A stretch of 64,000 bases of DNA, taken from Shewanella corallii (lineage in GTDB: Bacteria; Pseudomonadota; Gammaproteobacteria; Enterobacterales; Shewanellaceae). The stretch spans positions 186,001 to 250,000 of the forward strand of contig NZ_JAKIKT010000001.1 of assembly GCF_023349125.1 (NCBI RefSeq). Direction: 5' to 3'. The notes beneath the pieces are model-generated. The model saw only the letters and a program-made list of their open reading frames with translations, had not been told where the DNA came from and searched no databases. Position 1 is the stretch's first letter; each line of letters opens with the position of its first letter. Made by a program: the position numbers and the translations under genes. This document shows, one piece after another, positions 45,993 through 55,065 of the stretch.

Positions 45993-46246
45993 GGTGATTC
46001 CAATCCGGTGTTGTCATTAAAGTTATAAGTCCCGATAGCAGGTATCAGACATGATGTTTGGCGTAATAGAGGTACTGAAACCAGATTGGGTTTCAGTTGA
46101 TGGGGTGAAATTATAACTTTGTCACCGGCGTAATGGTGAAGAATTTAGCCGAAAACAGATGCCGGTATACCAAACTGTGGCACCGGACAAAAAAGTGATA
46201 GGGCGGGTTTTGCGCTATGTCCCGCCATTCAGAGTATTTGATCTGC

Positions 46247-46651
46247 CTAGTTCTCTGATTCCTGATCAATCAGCGGCAGAGGGTTTAACTCGTCATCCTC
46301 TTCTTGCAAACCAGGCTCAGGAGCGCTCTGAGTCTGTTCTGCGATACGTCTGCCAATAATGGTGACGCCCTGGGTAAAGCTGTAGCCGTAACCATAGCCA
46401 CCACTTTCAAATACACTGCCACTGCCATGGATTTGAGCAAAGTTATAGTTGCCGGACGTGATGGGCATAATAGACTGCACCTCATAGCCTTCAGCATTCA
46501 GAGCTTCGACCGCAGCAGCGGTATCCTGGCTCAGACGTTCGCCGTCCACCATAGCGTCGGACTCTTTGGGCGACTTTTTCTTCGACCAGGCATCGGCAGC
46601 CTTGCCTGCCAACTGCTGGAAGTGAGCGGGTACATAAACAACTTTATTCAT
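46247..46651 (-). CDS. hypothetical protein, possibly DUF4177-like
   Basis: 134 residues if begun at ATG 46651; the frame continues to 46852 with other ATGs at 46675 and 46765, but these would approach the divergent ada gene and its promoter, and none has a good ribosome site. A C-terminal region, LNAEGYEVQSIMPITSGNYN then YGYSFTQGVTIIGRR, resembles small DUF4177-type folds where a Gly-rich strand pair is typical. The C-terminus is acidic. No signal peptide. Function unknown. Confidence 0.5.
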   Translation of the reverse strand: MNKVVYVPAHFQQLAGKAADAWSKKKSPKESDAMVDGERLSQDTAAAVEALNAEGYEVQSIMPITSGNYNFAQIHGSGSVFESGGYGYGYSFTQGVTIIGRRIAEQTQSAPEPGLQEEDDELNPLPLIDQESEN

Positions 46652-46806
46652 TGGCTTATATTCTGTTAGTGGCATCTGATGCTCATTGTGCACGGCTTTG
46701 AGTATGTTGCCAAAACCTGGTTGAAAAAATAGGTGTTCAATTTTCGGTTGTTGCATCAAAGCCATTGTCGTTAAGGTGTGGGTAGAACAAAAGCAGGGAT
46801 ATGTGA

Positions 46807-47880
46807 ATGCGGATTGAAAACAAGAAACTGGAAGATAAGTATTACCAGGCATTGATCGCCAGGGACGCCAGTTTTCTGGGTAGCTTTTATGTGGGAGTTA
46901 AAACCACCTCTATTTTCTGTATTGCTACCTGCAGGGCCCGCAAACCCAAGCGCGAGAATGTGGAGTTTTTTGATTCCCTGAAAAGTGCCATGGATAATGG
47001 CTATCGCCCCTGTAAGGTATGTCGGCCGACGGAAAATGCACACCAGGCACCGGAAGAGATCAACCGGGCCATTGATGAAGTGCGCGCCAACCCCAAGCAG
47101 AAGGTAGGGGATGCCCGTCTGCGACAGATGGGCATTGCGCCGGAAAAGATCCGCCGCTGGTTCAATAAACACTATGGAATGACCTTTCAGGCGTTCCAGC
47201 GTATGTATCGGATAAACAACGCAATGATAGAACTTAAGCAGGGTAAAAGCGCCACTGATTCCGCCTTTGACTCGGGGTATGACTCCCTCAGTGGTTTTGG
47301 TTACACCTTTAAAAAGTACACGGGCACGTCACCCAGTGAACTGCAATCTGCGCCCCTGTTAATCGACCGGTTTACTACGCCATTGGGCCCTATGTTTGCC
47401 TGCGCCAGTGATCAGGGCCTGTGCCTGCTGGAGTTTGTCGACCGCCGAATGCTGGAGACTGAGTTTGAAGATCTGCAGCGACGTCTCAAGACCTGCATCA
47501 TGGCGGGAGAGAACGAGTTTATCCGTCAGGCCAAGCAGCAGATTGCCGAGTACTTTGCCGGTGAGCGACTTGAGTTTGATATCCCACTGCATACGCCGGG
47601 CACAGAGTTTCAGAATCGGGTTTGGCAGGCGCTGAAGCAGATAGATTATGGTGATACTGCCAGCTATATGCAGCAGGCGGTGAAACTGGGTAACCCCAAG
47701 GCGGTGAGGGCAGTTGCCAGCGCCAACGGCATGAATCGTCTGGCAATTATCATTCCCTGTCACAGGGTGATAGGCAAAGATGGCAAGCTGGTGGGGTATG
47801 CCGGCGGACTGGAGCGTAAGCGCTGGCTGCTGGAGCATGAGGCCAAAGTGGCCAATAAACCTTTGGCCCTGAAGGCATAA
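46807..47880 (+). CDS. ada: Ada: DNA alkylation repair methyltransferase and transcriptional activator
   Basis: 357 residues with the full three-part layout of E. coli Ada: N-terminal zinc domain with Cys38, Cys42, Cys69 and Cys72 (IFCIATCRAR ... RPCKVCRP), of which Cys38 is the methyl-phosphotriester acceptor; an AraC-type HTH (GKSATDSAFDSGYDSLSGFGY); and a C-terminal O6-methylguanine transferase with acceptor Cys318 in IIIPCHRVIG. It repairs alkylated DNA and, once methylated, activates repair genes. Confidence 0.95.
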   Translation: MRIENKKLEDKYYQALIARDASFLGSFYVGVKTTSIFCIATCRARKPKRENVEFFDSLKSAMDNGYRPCKVCRPTENAHQAPEEINRAIDEVRANPKQKVGDARLRQMGIAPEKIRRWFNKHYGMTFQAFQRMYRINNAMIELKQGKSATDSAFDSGYDSLSGFGYTFKKYTGTSPSELQSAPLLIDRFTTPLGPMFACASDQGLCLLEFVDRRMLETEFEDLQRRLKTCIMAGENEFIRQAKQQIAEYFAGERLEFDIPLHTPGTEFQNRVWQALKQIDYGDTASYMQQAVKLGNPKAVRAVASANGMNRLAIIIPCHRVIGKDGKLVGYAGGLERKRWLLEHEAKVANKPLALKA

Positions 47881-47900
47881 TTTACGCTCACTTAGGGTGG

Positions 47901-48524
47901 TTACAGCGTCAGGGATTCAGAGTTATCGCTCTGTTTGACCTGACGCCAAGCCATCCAGGCATGGTCCGCCAGTGCCAGCATCTCCCTGTCCTCGTTGGTG
48001 TCGCCATAGGCATGAACAGCGCCAAACTCTTTTAAATCATAAGTCTGTAGTATCCTTTTGGCTTTCTCTCCTGCGCAGCAATCCGCGCCCCGGTAATGGC
48101 CGGTTAACCTGTCGTCACAGATTTCGACCCGGGAGCAAATAAGCTCAATTCCCTGAGTCCGGGTCCAGGGTTGCAGGTATAGATCCAAAGAGGCAGAAAC
48201 CAACACCAGGGTATCGCCTCTTTGCCTGTGCCACTCCATAGCCTGCTGCGCCTCTGGCCGGATAAACCCCGGCAACAGGGTTTGCGCATACAGTTCTCCC
48301 AGATCTCTCATGGCGCTGGCATCACGATTTCCCAGTGCATATTTAAGGGCGATATGTCGTGCCCGGGTGGCGGACATCAGGCCAGACTTGTAACCCCATT
48401 TGGCGGCCAGCAATGGCAGCGCGAAGGCGAGCTTGCGTCTTTTGGAGGTAGTGAGCTGGATAAAAGTGCTGAAGGTATCCGTATCTGTGATAGTGCCGTC
48501 GAAGTCGAACAGTGCGAGATCCAT
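47901..48524 (-). CDS. HAD-IB family phosphatase
   Basis: 207 residues with HAD motifs LALFDFDGTITDTD, LVLVSASLDLYLQPW (motif II Ser) and AYGDTNEDREMLALAD (motif IV). KAKRIL provides the motif III Lys. The long insert between motifs I and II is the subfamily IB cap, as in SerB and PgpC-like phosphatases. Substrate unresolved; phosphatidylglycerophosphate or a phospho-amino acid are possibilities. It is convergent with ada. Confidence 0.83.
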   Translation of the reverse strand: MDLALFDFDGTITDTDTFSTFIQLTTSKRRKLAFALPLLAAKWGYKSGLMSATRARHIALKYALGNRDASAMRDLGELYAQTLLPGFIRPEAQQAMEWHRQRGDTLVLVSASLDLYLQPWTRTQGIELICSRVEICDDRLTGHYRGADCCAGEKAKRILQTYDLKEFGAVHAYGDTNEDREMLALADHAWMAWRQVKQSDNSESLTL

Positions 48525-48822
48525 GCTGTACTGAGTATCTGTGATTCAGGCGGCTCAGAGTAACAAGCTGCGACACGCTTTGTCAGCCCAAAGCTGTTCA
48601 GGCCGATCGCTTTCCCCAATAGTTTTAGCGAATTAGCTTTATCTGTTTCGGGTTCCCCTGTGAAAAAAACTTAATAGCTCAGACACAGGTCCTTCATCTG
48701 AGACTCTTTAGACTTCACCTCAAGTTAGCAAGTGGAACAGTCACTTGCATTGCAGAAGGTGCAAACAAGTCCTGTCGGTGGAGTTATTTGTTCCTTCCTC
48801 ATTAAATGATGAAGGTGTTCCA

Positions 48823-49608
48823 ATGAAGAAGCGTTTACTGCTGCCATTGCTGGTCATGAGCCCAGCTGTTTTTGCCGCGCCAAACTCAGATGTTGAATAT
48901 GATGTCACTGCAGTTGAAGTTGATTCTCCAAACGGCGTGGAAGTGATGGCAGTAGGTGATGAAGTTCAGCTGCCGGTTAAAAGCAACAGTGGTATTTATG
49001 CCGGTCTGGAATATGGCATTGGCGCTGTGGAGCAGGATTATCACACCAACTTTGGCAATGGCGATAATGTCAGCCTGAAGCCAGGTGGTCGCACCGACGT
49101 AGGTGGCGCCTTTATCGGTTACCGTTTCGACAACAACTTTGGTGTTGAGTTTGGTTATAACCAGTACAAGGCCAAGGATTCATTCGGCCAAAATATGGGT
49201 ACCACAGACCATGTGTTTACTGAAGGTAAGCCTGGCGTGTCAGCCACCCATGAACGTGATTGGAGCGCCAATACCAAGGCCCACCAGTACATAGTTAAGC
49301 CAGTCTACTTTATGCCTCTGAATGACAAGCTGACCCTGAAAACAGGTCTGGGCCTGGTACTGACTCAGTACAGCTATCATGCGGGCAGTGAAGATGAGTT
49401 TGAAGCGGTCACCAATGACGATCTTGAGCAAACCATCACCCGTGCCGGTGGCGCACACCACACCGAAAATGCTGTCGGTGGTATTGCCAGCGTAGGTTTG
49501 AACTACAACGTATACAAAGGTCTGGATCTGGGTGTAGCTGCTCAGTATCAGTTTGACCATGTGGGTAATGTCAGCGAACTGCTGTTCAGCGCCACTTATC
49601 AGTTTTAA
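48823..49608 (+). CDS. OmpA-like outer-membrane beta-barrel protein
   Basis: 261 residues from ATG 48823. Signal peptide MKKRLLLPLLVMSPAVFA|AP, a short acidic linker, then an eight-strand-type barrel: IYAGLEYGIGAVEQDY, GGAFIGYRFDNNFGVEFGYNQY, HQYIVKPVYFMPLNDKLTLKTGLGLVLTQY, GIASVGLNYNVYKGLDLGVAAQYQF and the C-terminal SATYQF ending in Phe. It resembles OmpA N-terminal/AcfA-type porin-like barrels but lacks the peptidoglycan-binding domain. GAAGG 10 bases upstream may serve as ribosome site. Confidence 0.78.
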   Translation: MKKRLLLPLLVMSPAVFAAPNSDVEYDVTAVEVDSPNGVEVMAVGDEVQLPVKSNSGIYAGLEYGIGAVEQDYHTNFGNGDNVSLKPGGRTDVGGAFIGYRFDNNFGVEFGYNQYKAKDSFGQNMGTTDHVFTEGKPGVSATHERDWSANTKAHQYIVKPVYFMPLNDKLTLKTGLGLVLTQYSYHAGSEDEFEAVTNDDLEQTITRAGGAHHTENAVGGIASVGLNYNVYKGLDLGVAAQYQFDHVGNVSELLFSATYQF

Positions 49609-49700
49609 GTTTCAGGAATCCAGATAAAGGAGCCGGTGAGATTCCGGCAAGTGTTTCATCTCATTATTCTCTTCCTTTAATACCGGTTTATTTGGTTAAC

Positions 49701-49742
49701 GCATGGCTTCTCATCCCTTTTTTTGAAGCCATGCTTTTTTTT
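49701..49742 (+). terminator. terminator of the outer-membrane protein gene
   Basis: GCATGGCTTC (49701-49710) pairs with GAAGCCATGC (49725-49734), then TTTTTTTT. The loop is 14 bases. Confidence 0.88.
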
Positions 49743-49761
49743 GCTCTGAATCTGGTAATTA

Positions 49762-50025
49762 GGGTCTGTTGACCTTTGAAGATGGTTTTTGCAGCACTTT
49801 GTCGTTGTTTTATACAAAGCAACGCGATTGCGGTGTAGTTGTTCTACATAAATGAGCGTTAATGCAGTAGAAAGCGACGACAAACGCTGCCCGAAGGGCT
49901 CGGCTATACGCGCTTTACTCTTTGTTGCAAGGTATTTGCTTAGGCCCACTAGGCGACACACCTTGCGCCTTGATTAAAGCGCGTCTATCTCGAGCAAAAT
50001 TCAACCATGAAAGGTCAACAGACCC
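49762..50025. mobile_element. MITE-like element, full copy with terminal inverted repeats and TA duplication
   Basis: 264 bases. The ends (including the flanking A/T) read AGGGTCTGTTGACCTTT and AAAGGTCAACAGACCCT, a perfect 17-base inverted repeat, and TA flanks both sides (49760-49761, 50026-50027), the target duplication typical of Tc1/mariner-IS630 type transposition. It has no ORF long enough for a transposase. A shortened copy lies at 26218-26343. The right end supplies the TAG stop of the FAD dehydrogenase gene on the minus strand. Confidence 0.87.
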
Positions 50026-51290
50026 TAGTTAAACCTGGCAATAGAGTAGGAAGTCATATTGACCGCTGGCTTCTCTCCCATTACTTCGGCCGCGACCAAT
50101 TCTGCGCTGACTGCCGCCAGTGTCAGTCCCAGATGTTGATGACCAAAGTTAAAAAACAGATTGTCATGGCGGGGGGCTTTACCCATTACCGGCAATGAAT
50201 CCGGCAGTGTGGGTCTGAATCCCATCCAGCGTTTCTCATCTTCGGGTTTATCGTCCTGTATATCCGGCCAGATGCTCTCGCCCAGCTGTTTCAGCATATC
50301 GGCACGCTGATAATTGGGCGCCTGCTTAATGCCCGCGAACTCCACTGTGCCCGCCAGCCTCAGGCCTTCACTCATGGGCGTGAGAATAAACTTCTTTTCA
50401 AAGGAGACTACAGGCATGGTCGGCATCCGCTCGCTACTGACCATATAGTGATAACCCCGCTCTGTATCCAGTGGGACCTGATAGCCAAGCTGATTACACA
50501 GGGTTTTGGAAAAGGCTCCGGTGCAAACAACCAGCTTATCTGTGTTGAGTACAGAGCTGTCTGTGCTCAGGGTCAGTTTGCCTTTGGCGTGTTTTATCTG
50601 GGAGATCTCAGCCTGCAGCAGTTTAACCCCGAGAGATTTGGCATAGAGGAACAGGGACTGACTGAGCTGATAGGGGCTGGAGGTGTGGCCTACCTGAGTA
50701 AAGTGCAGGGCATGGGTGATATTGGGATGCAGTCCCGGTTGCAGGGCATCCAGTGCCTGACGCTCAAGCAGCTCAACCCCGACGCCTTCACTGTGGTACA
50801 TGGCCTGGGTGGCTTTGGCGGCTTCGCGGGAGTCTGATTCAAAGGTCAGCAGGCTGCCTTTGCAATGGAGCAGATGCTGGCTCTGGCTTTTATCCAGCAA
50901 TCTTTGCCATGCATCCATGGCGCCCTCATTCAATGCTCTCAGCGAGGCAGTATTTCGTTTAAACACCCGCCTACGCATATTGGCCATAAATTGCAAAAAC
51001 CAGCGAATCGCCCTCAACAGATAAGTGGGGCTGATACGCAATGCCCCTTTGGGATCCAGCAGCATGCCCGGCAGTTGCGGCAATAAAGAGGCCTGTGCCA
51101 GCGGGAATACCTGTTCAGTGGCAAAGTGGCCTGCATTGCCTTTTGAGCAGCCTTCACCCACACCATCTTTGTCTACCAGGGTGACTGTCGCCCCCCGTAA
51201 CTGCAGTTGAATGGCGGTACATAAGCCAACCACGCCGGCCCCCAGCACCACAATATGCGGGGTCTGATTCGAATGTTGCTGATTTTGCAT
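50025..51290 (-). CDS. FAD-dependent D-hydroxyproline (D-amino acid) dehydrogenase, DadA-like
   Basis: 421 residues from ATG 51290. N-terminal FAD loop HIVVLGAGVVGLCTAIQLQLRGATVTLVDK and the DAO fold ends with GKAPRHDNLFFNFGHQHLGLTLA. Adjacent to a deaminase, an epimerase and a semialdehyde dehydrogenase, it most likely oxidises cis-4-hydroxy-D-proline to pyrroline-4-hydroxy-2-carboxylate, passing electrons to the respiratory chain. Its promoter shares a palindrome with the divergent gene. The TAG stop is made of the MITE flanking TA and its first G; without the insertion the codon would have been TAA, so the protein is unchanged. Confidence 0.88.
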   Translation of the reverse strand: MQNQQHSNQTPHIVVLGAGVVGLCTAIQLQLRGATVTLVDKDGVGEGCSKGNAGHFATEQVFPLAQASLLPQLPGMLLDPKGALRISPTYLLRAIRWFLQFMANMRRRVFKRNTASLRALNEGAMDAWQRLLDKSQSQHLLHCKGSLLTFESDSREAAKATQAMYHSEGVGVELLERQALDALQPGLHPNITHALHFTQVGHTSSPYQLSQSLFLYAKSLGVKLLQAEISQIKHAKGKLTLSTDSSVLNTDKLVVCTGAFSKTLCNQLGYQVPLDTERGYHYMVSSERMPTMPVVSFEKKFILTPMSEGLRLAGTVEFAGIKQAPNYQRADMLKQLGESIWPDIQDDKPEDEKRWMGFRPTLPDSLPVMGKAPRHDNLFFNFGHQHLGLTLAAVSAELVAAEVMGEKPAVNMTSYSIARFN

Positions 51291-51307
51291 GTTTGTAAAA
51301 ATGCCGC

Positions 51308-51345
51308 TTGATTTTGTATACAATATACCTTAGTTTAAAAATCAA
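51308..51345. promoter_or_regulatory. overlapping divergent promoters with TTGTATACAA operator
   Basis: Rightward: TTGATT (51308-51313), 17-base spacer, TAGTTT (51331-51336). Leftward on the minus strand: TTGATT (51345-51340), 17-base spacer, TGTATA (51322-51317). The perfect palindrome TTGTATACAA (51314-51323) lies in the rightward spacer and covers the leftward -10. A repressor bound there would silence both genes; the GntR/FCD protein at 55126 is the natural candidate. Confidence 0.68.
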
Positions 51346-51434
51346 GCAATAGCCGGGAAGGCAAAATTAACGCTACTAAATCCCTAAATAAACCTTCTAT
51401 TTCCCAGTGATTTTTAGTCAGGAGTAAAACCGCA

Positions 51435-52346
51435 ATGAGACCAGATTGGAAAGGTGTATATCCAGCCGTATCAACCCAGTTCAGAGCTGATGATTCAATT
51501 GATTTTGAACAGAATGCCAAAATGTGGGAAAGCCTGATTGAAGATGGCGTACACGGCATCATTGTGTGTGGCACAGTAGGCGAAAACTGCCAGCTCAGCG
51601 CTGAAGAGAAGCGTCAGGTAATGAAGGCGGCAGTAGAAGTGATTGCCGGTCGCGTACCTGTTATCTGTGGCGCTGCAGAAACCACTACCGCCGCTGCGGT
51701 GCAGTTTGCCAAAGATGCCGAAGAGATTGGCGTAGATGGCCTGATGCTGCTGCCGGGTATGGTTTACCGCTCCACTGAAGCCGAAGCCATAGTTCACTAT
51801 CAGACGGTGGCCCGCCAGACCAAACTGCCCATCATGATCTACAACAACCCGGTCAGCTATGGTGTGGATATTTCCATTGAAGGCATGAAGGTGCTGGCAG
51901 AAGAGGCCAACATTGTGGCGGTGAAAGAGTCCACCACAGATACCCGCCGTATCACTGAGCTATACAACACTTTTGATGATCGCTTTATCGTGTTCTCAGG
52001 TGTGGATGATATCGCCCTGGAAAGCCTGATGCTGGGCGCGACCGGTTGGATCTCCGGCCTGACCAATGTGTTCCCCCGCGAGTCCGTGGCGATTTACACC
52101 CTGGCACAACAGGGCCGTTACGAAGAAGCCCGCGAAATCTGGCGCTGGTTCCTGCCACTGCTGCGTCTGGACACCATCCCGACGCTGGTGCAGTGCATCA
52201 AGTTTGCTGAGCAGTTGGCGGGTCGCGGCAGTGAGCGCGTACGTGCCCCGCGTCTGCCTCTGGCGGGTGAAGAGCGTGCCTATGTTGAACGTGTTTACCA
52301 GCAAGCGCTGGAAAGCCGTATCGACCTGAGCAAGTTTGGTCTGTAA
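51435..52346 (+). CDS. pyrroline-4-hydroxy-2-carboxylate deaminase (DHDPS family)
   Basis: 303 residues, DapA-type TIM barrel. Schiff-base Lys164 in IVAVKEST, Tyr136 in PIMIYNNPV, and GTVGE at 46-50. The neighbourhood (hydroxyproline epimerase, FAD dehydrogenase, semialdehyde dehydrogenase) marks it as the deaminase that turns 1-pyrroline-4-hydroxy-2-carboxylate into 2-oxoglutarate semialdehyde plus ammonia, and not as lysine-synthesis DapA. First gene of the rightward operon. Confidence 0.9.
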   Translation: MRPDWKGVYPAVSTQFRADDSIDFEQNAKMWESLIEDGVHGIIVCGTVGENCQLSAEEKRQVMKAAVEVIAGRVPVICGAAETTTAAAVQFAKDAEEIGVDGLMLLPGMVYRSTEAEAIVHYQTVARQTKLPIMIYNNPVSYGVDISIEGMKVLAEEANIVAVKESTTDTRRITELYNTFDDRFIVFSGVDDIALESLMLGATGWISGLTNVFPRESVAIYTLAQQGRYEEAREIWRWFLPLLRLDTIPTLVQCIKFAEQLAGRGSERVRAPRLPLAGEERAYVERVYQQALESRIDLSKFGL

Positions 52347-52412
52347 GTCTTTATTGGGCTGGCCGCTGTAAATCGCAGCGGGCGGCCTGGATTTTATGAG
52401 CAGGATTTGCAG

Positions 52413-53414
52413 ATGAATAAAGGAACCTTTTTCTGTATTGATGCCCATACCTGTGGCAACCCGGTTCGGCTGGTGACTTCCGGTCATCCTGTGCTGGAAG
52501 GGGAGACCATGGGAGATAAGCGGCTGCACTTTATGCGGGAGTATGACTGGATCCGTCAATCTTTGATGTTTGAGCCCAGAGGCCACGACATGATGTCCGG
52601 GGCATTTCTCTACCCGCCCTGCAGCGACAACGCCGACGCCTCGATTCTGTTTATCGAGACCTCTGGCTGCCTGCCCATGTGCGGCCACGGCACCATAGGT
52701 ACGGTAACCGCCGGACTGGAAGCCGGGCTGCTTAAGCCACGGGTGCCGGGCAAGCTCACCATTGATGTACCCGCAGGGCAGATCAATGTGGAGTACGCCA
52801 TGACGGGCAACAAGGTGGAGTGGGTCAAAATCTTCAATGTGCCCGCATACTTAGCCCACAAAGATATTGAAATTGATGTGCCTGAACTTGGCAGACTGAA
52901 GCTGGATATCGCCTATGGCGGTAACTTTTACGCCATCGTCGAGCCTCAGCAAAACTTTCCCGGCATTGATGCCTGGACGCCGGGTGACATCCTCAAGTAC
53001 AGCCCGCTGGTGCGGGAGATTGCCGGTAAGGCGGTGGAATGTGTCCATGTTGAAGATCCTAAGGTTCGGGGTCTTTCCCATGTGCTCTGGACCGGCAAAC
53101 CGCAAACTCCCGGCTCCAGTGCGGCCAACGCTGTGTTCTACGGTGATAAGGCGATAGACCGCAGTCCCTGTGGCACAGGCACTTCATCGCGTATGGCGCA
53201 GTTGCACGCCAAAGGTCTGCTGCAACCCGGGGAAAAGTTTGTCCACGAGTCGATTATCGGCAGCCAGTTTGTGGGCACGATTGAAGAAATTACTGAAGTC
53301 GGCGGCATTACCGCCATCAAGCCTTCAATTCAGGGATGGGCCAGGGTCACGGGATACAACCAGATCCTGGTGGATGATGACGATCCCTATGTTAACGGAT
53401 TTCAACTAGTTTAA
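52413..53414 (+). CDS. 4-hydroxyproline 2-epimerase (proline racemase family)
   Basis: 333 residues from ATG 52413; a TTG six bases earlier is less well placed relative to GCAGGA. The two catalytic cysteines are both present: Cys90 (LPMCGHGTIG) and Cys253 (DRSPCGTGTSSR), so a racemase/epimerase is expected, inverting trans-4-hydroxy-L-proline to cis-4-hydroxy-D-proline. This contrasts with the Cys/Thr paralogue at 62929. It sits 66 bases after the deaminase and 11 bases before the dehydrogenase gene. Confidence 0.93.
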   Translation: MNKGTFFCIDAHTCGNPVRLVTSGHPVLEGETMGDKRLHFMREYDWIRQSLMFEPRGHDMMSGAFLYPPCSDNADASILFIETSGCLPMCGHGTIGTVTAGLEAGLLKPRVPGKLTIDVPAGQINVEYAMTGNKVEWVKIFNVPAYLAHKDIEIDVPELGRLKLDIAYGGNFYAIVEPQQNFPGIDAWTPGDILKYSPLVREIAGKAVECVHVEDPKVRGLSHVLWTGKPQTPGSSAANAVFYGDKAIDRSPCGTGTSSRMAQLHAKGLLQPGEKFVHESIIGSQFVGTIEEITEVGGITAIKPSIQGWARVTGYNQILVDDDDPYVNGFQLV

Positions 53415-53425
53415 GGGGAAGCAAG

Positions 53426-54904
53426 ATGCTGACCGGATTGAGTTTTATCAACAATCAGTGGGCTGCTGAAGGCGAAGGCAGTTTCAGTGCCATCAATGCG
53501 CTGGACCACAGTGCCATTACGCCTGAGTTCCAGAATATCAGCGATGCACAGCTGCAGGCTGCCTGCGAGCAAGCCTGGATAGCCTTTAAAGCCTACCGTC
53601 AAACCAGCCGTTCAGAGCGAGCGGCGTTCCTCAGCACCATTGCCGATGAGCTGGTGGCCCGGGAAGCTGAGCTGGTGGCCCGCACCCCGCTGGAAACCGG
53701 ACTGCCTGAGATGCGTATTAAAGGCGAGCTGGGTCGCACCGTGGGACAGCTGCGCCTGTTCGCCGCTAATCTGGAAAAGGACCCAGAGATCATCGCCCAT
53801 GACGGCGCGCTGCCGGAACGTGCACCGCTGCCACGCCCGGATCTCAAGCTGAGCAAGGTCCCCGTTGGCCCTGTTGCCGTATTCGGTGCCAGTAATTTCC
53901 CGCTGGCATTTAGTGCTGCCGGTGGTGACACCGCCTCAGCCCTGGCCGCCGGTTGCCCCGTGGTTTACAAGGCCCACACCGCCCACCCAGGCACCAGTGA
54001 AATTGTGACTCAGGCGATTGCCGCCGCCATTGCCAGGTGCAATATGCCTGCTGGCGTGTATCAGCTGCTGCAGAGCAAGTCATATGAGATCAGCCATGCT
54101 CTGGTGAAACACTCCCGCATTCAGGCGGTGGGCTTTACCGGCTCTTACGCTGTGGGGATGGCGCTGCTGGACAGCATTAAGCAGCGTCAGCAGATGATCC
54201 CCTTCTTTGGTGAATTGGGCTCTATTAACCCTCAGGTGTTGCTGCCTGGAGCGGTTGCCGGCAACGAAGATACGCTGGCAGCGACCTTTGTCGGATCACT
54301 GAATATGGGCGCAGGTCAGTTCTGTACCAATCCGGGTCTGTGGCTGGTGAGCGAGGCGGAAGCCGAAGGCTTTAAGCAATCCGTATCCCGTGAAGTGGAG
54401 CAGTCAGCCCCTCAGCCTATGCTGACCCCGGCGATTCTCAGCTCTTATCAAAAGGGCTGTGACACCCTGGCGCAGCATTCCCGGCTGGTGGCCAGTGGTC
54501 AGAGTGAAGATAAGCGCTGTACCACTCAGGTGTTCGCGACTTCTGCCGCTGAGTTTATTGCCAATGAGGCTTTGCATCAGGAGGTGTTTGGCCCGGCAGC
54601 TTTGCTGGTGACCTATAAAGATGCCGCTGAGCTGGAGCAGGTATTGGAAGGGCTGGAAGGTCAGTTGACCGCCAGCATCCATGGCAGTGATGCACTGATT
54701 GCTGCCAACCAGAATGTGGTTGAGTCGCTTTCCTATTTGGTAGGGCGCCTCATCTACAACCAGATGCCAACAGGCGTTGAAGTGTGTGACTCCATGATGC
54801 ATGGCGGTCCTTTCCCCAGCTCCACCGATGTGCGCAGCACCTCAGTTGGCAGCCAGGCGATTGAACGTTTCCTGCGCCCATTGTGCATACAAAATGCAGT
54901 CTGA
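53426..54904 (+). CDS. 2-oxoglutarate semialdehyde dehydrogenase (aldehyde dehydrogenase family)
   Basis: 492 residues. Catalytic Cys300 in MGAGQFCTNPG and general base Glu263 in PFFGELGSINP; VFGASNFPLAFSAAGGD is the nucleotide-binding segment typical of the KGSADH III group linked to hydroxyproline use. It converts the semialdehyde to 2-oxoglutarate, the last step of the route. AAGGGGAAG is its ribosome site, 11 bases after the epimerase gene. Confidence 0.93.
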   Translation: MLTGLSFINNQWAAEGEGSFSAINALDHSAITPEFQNISDAQLQAACEQAWIAFKAYRQTSRSERAAFLSTIADELVAREAELVARTPLETGLPEMRIKGELGRTVGQLRLFAANLEKDPEIIAHDGALPERAPLPRPDLKLSKVPVGPVAVFGASNFPLAFSAAGGDTASALAAGCPVVYKAHTAHPGTSEIVTQAIAAAIARCNMPAGVYQLLQSKSYEISHALVKHSRIQAVGFTGSYAVGMALLDSIKQRQQMIPFFGELGSINPQVLLPGAVAGNEDTLAATFVGSLNMGAGQFCTNPGLWLVSEAEAEGFKQSVSREVEQSAPQPMLTPAILSSYQKGCDTLAQHSRLVASGQSEDKRCTTQVFATSAAEFIANEALHQEVFGPAALLVTYKDAAELEQVLEGLEGQLTASIHGSDALIAANQNVVESLSYLVGRLIYNQMPTGVEVCDSMMHGGPFPSSTDVRSTSVGSQAIERFLRPLCIQNAV

Positions 54905-54986
54905 CGAACCCTGAGTAACCGTTCTTATGTGAGTGATGTAGAGCTGAGGAAGAGTTTGTGGTCCTTCCATACGTGATGCATCGGAG

Positions 54987-55024
54987 GGAGTTCTCTGCTT
55001 TCCCCGAAGCAGAGAATGAACTCC
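54987..55024 (+). other. long hairpin in the 3' region of the hydroxyproline operon
   Basis: GGAGTTCTCTGCTT (54987 on) pairs with AAGCAGAGAATGAACTCC, with the loop tccccg and small bulges. No T-run follows, so it is not itself a terminator; the terminator is 40 bases on. It could stabilise the mRNA 3' end or be part of a 3'-derived small RNA. Confidence 0.4.
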
Positions 55025-55065
55025 ATTAGGGAAGATTAAGTTCTTGTGCGCTTCATCTATCCCAG

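Noticed and set aside
45993..46246. Purine riboswitch or PurR operator upstream of the AzgA-type permease
   Set aside because: Neither the purine-aptamer core nor an ACGCAAACGTTTGCGT-like palindrome is visible.
49677..49961. 94-codon minus-strand frame across the MITE-like element
   Set aside because: Starts inside the element and ends in the neighbouring terminator region; the element is non-coding and the frame is not kept in the deleted copy.
53599..53931. 110-codon minus-strand frame inside the aldehyde dehydrogenase
   Set aside because: Ser/Arg-rich shadow of GC-rich codons within a clearly assigned gene.
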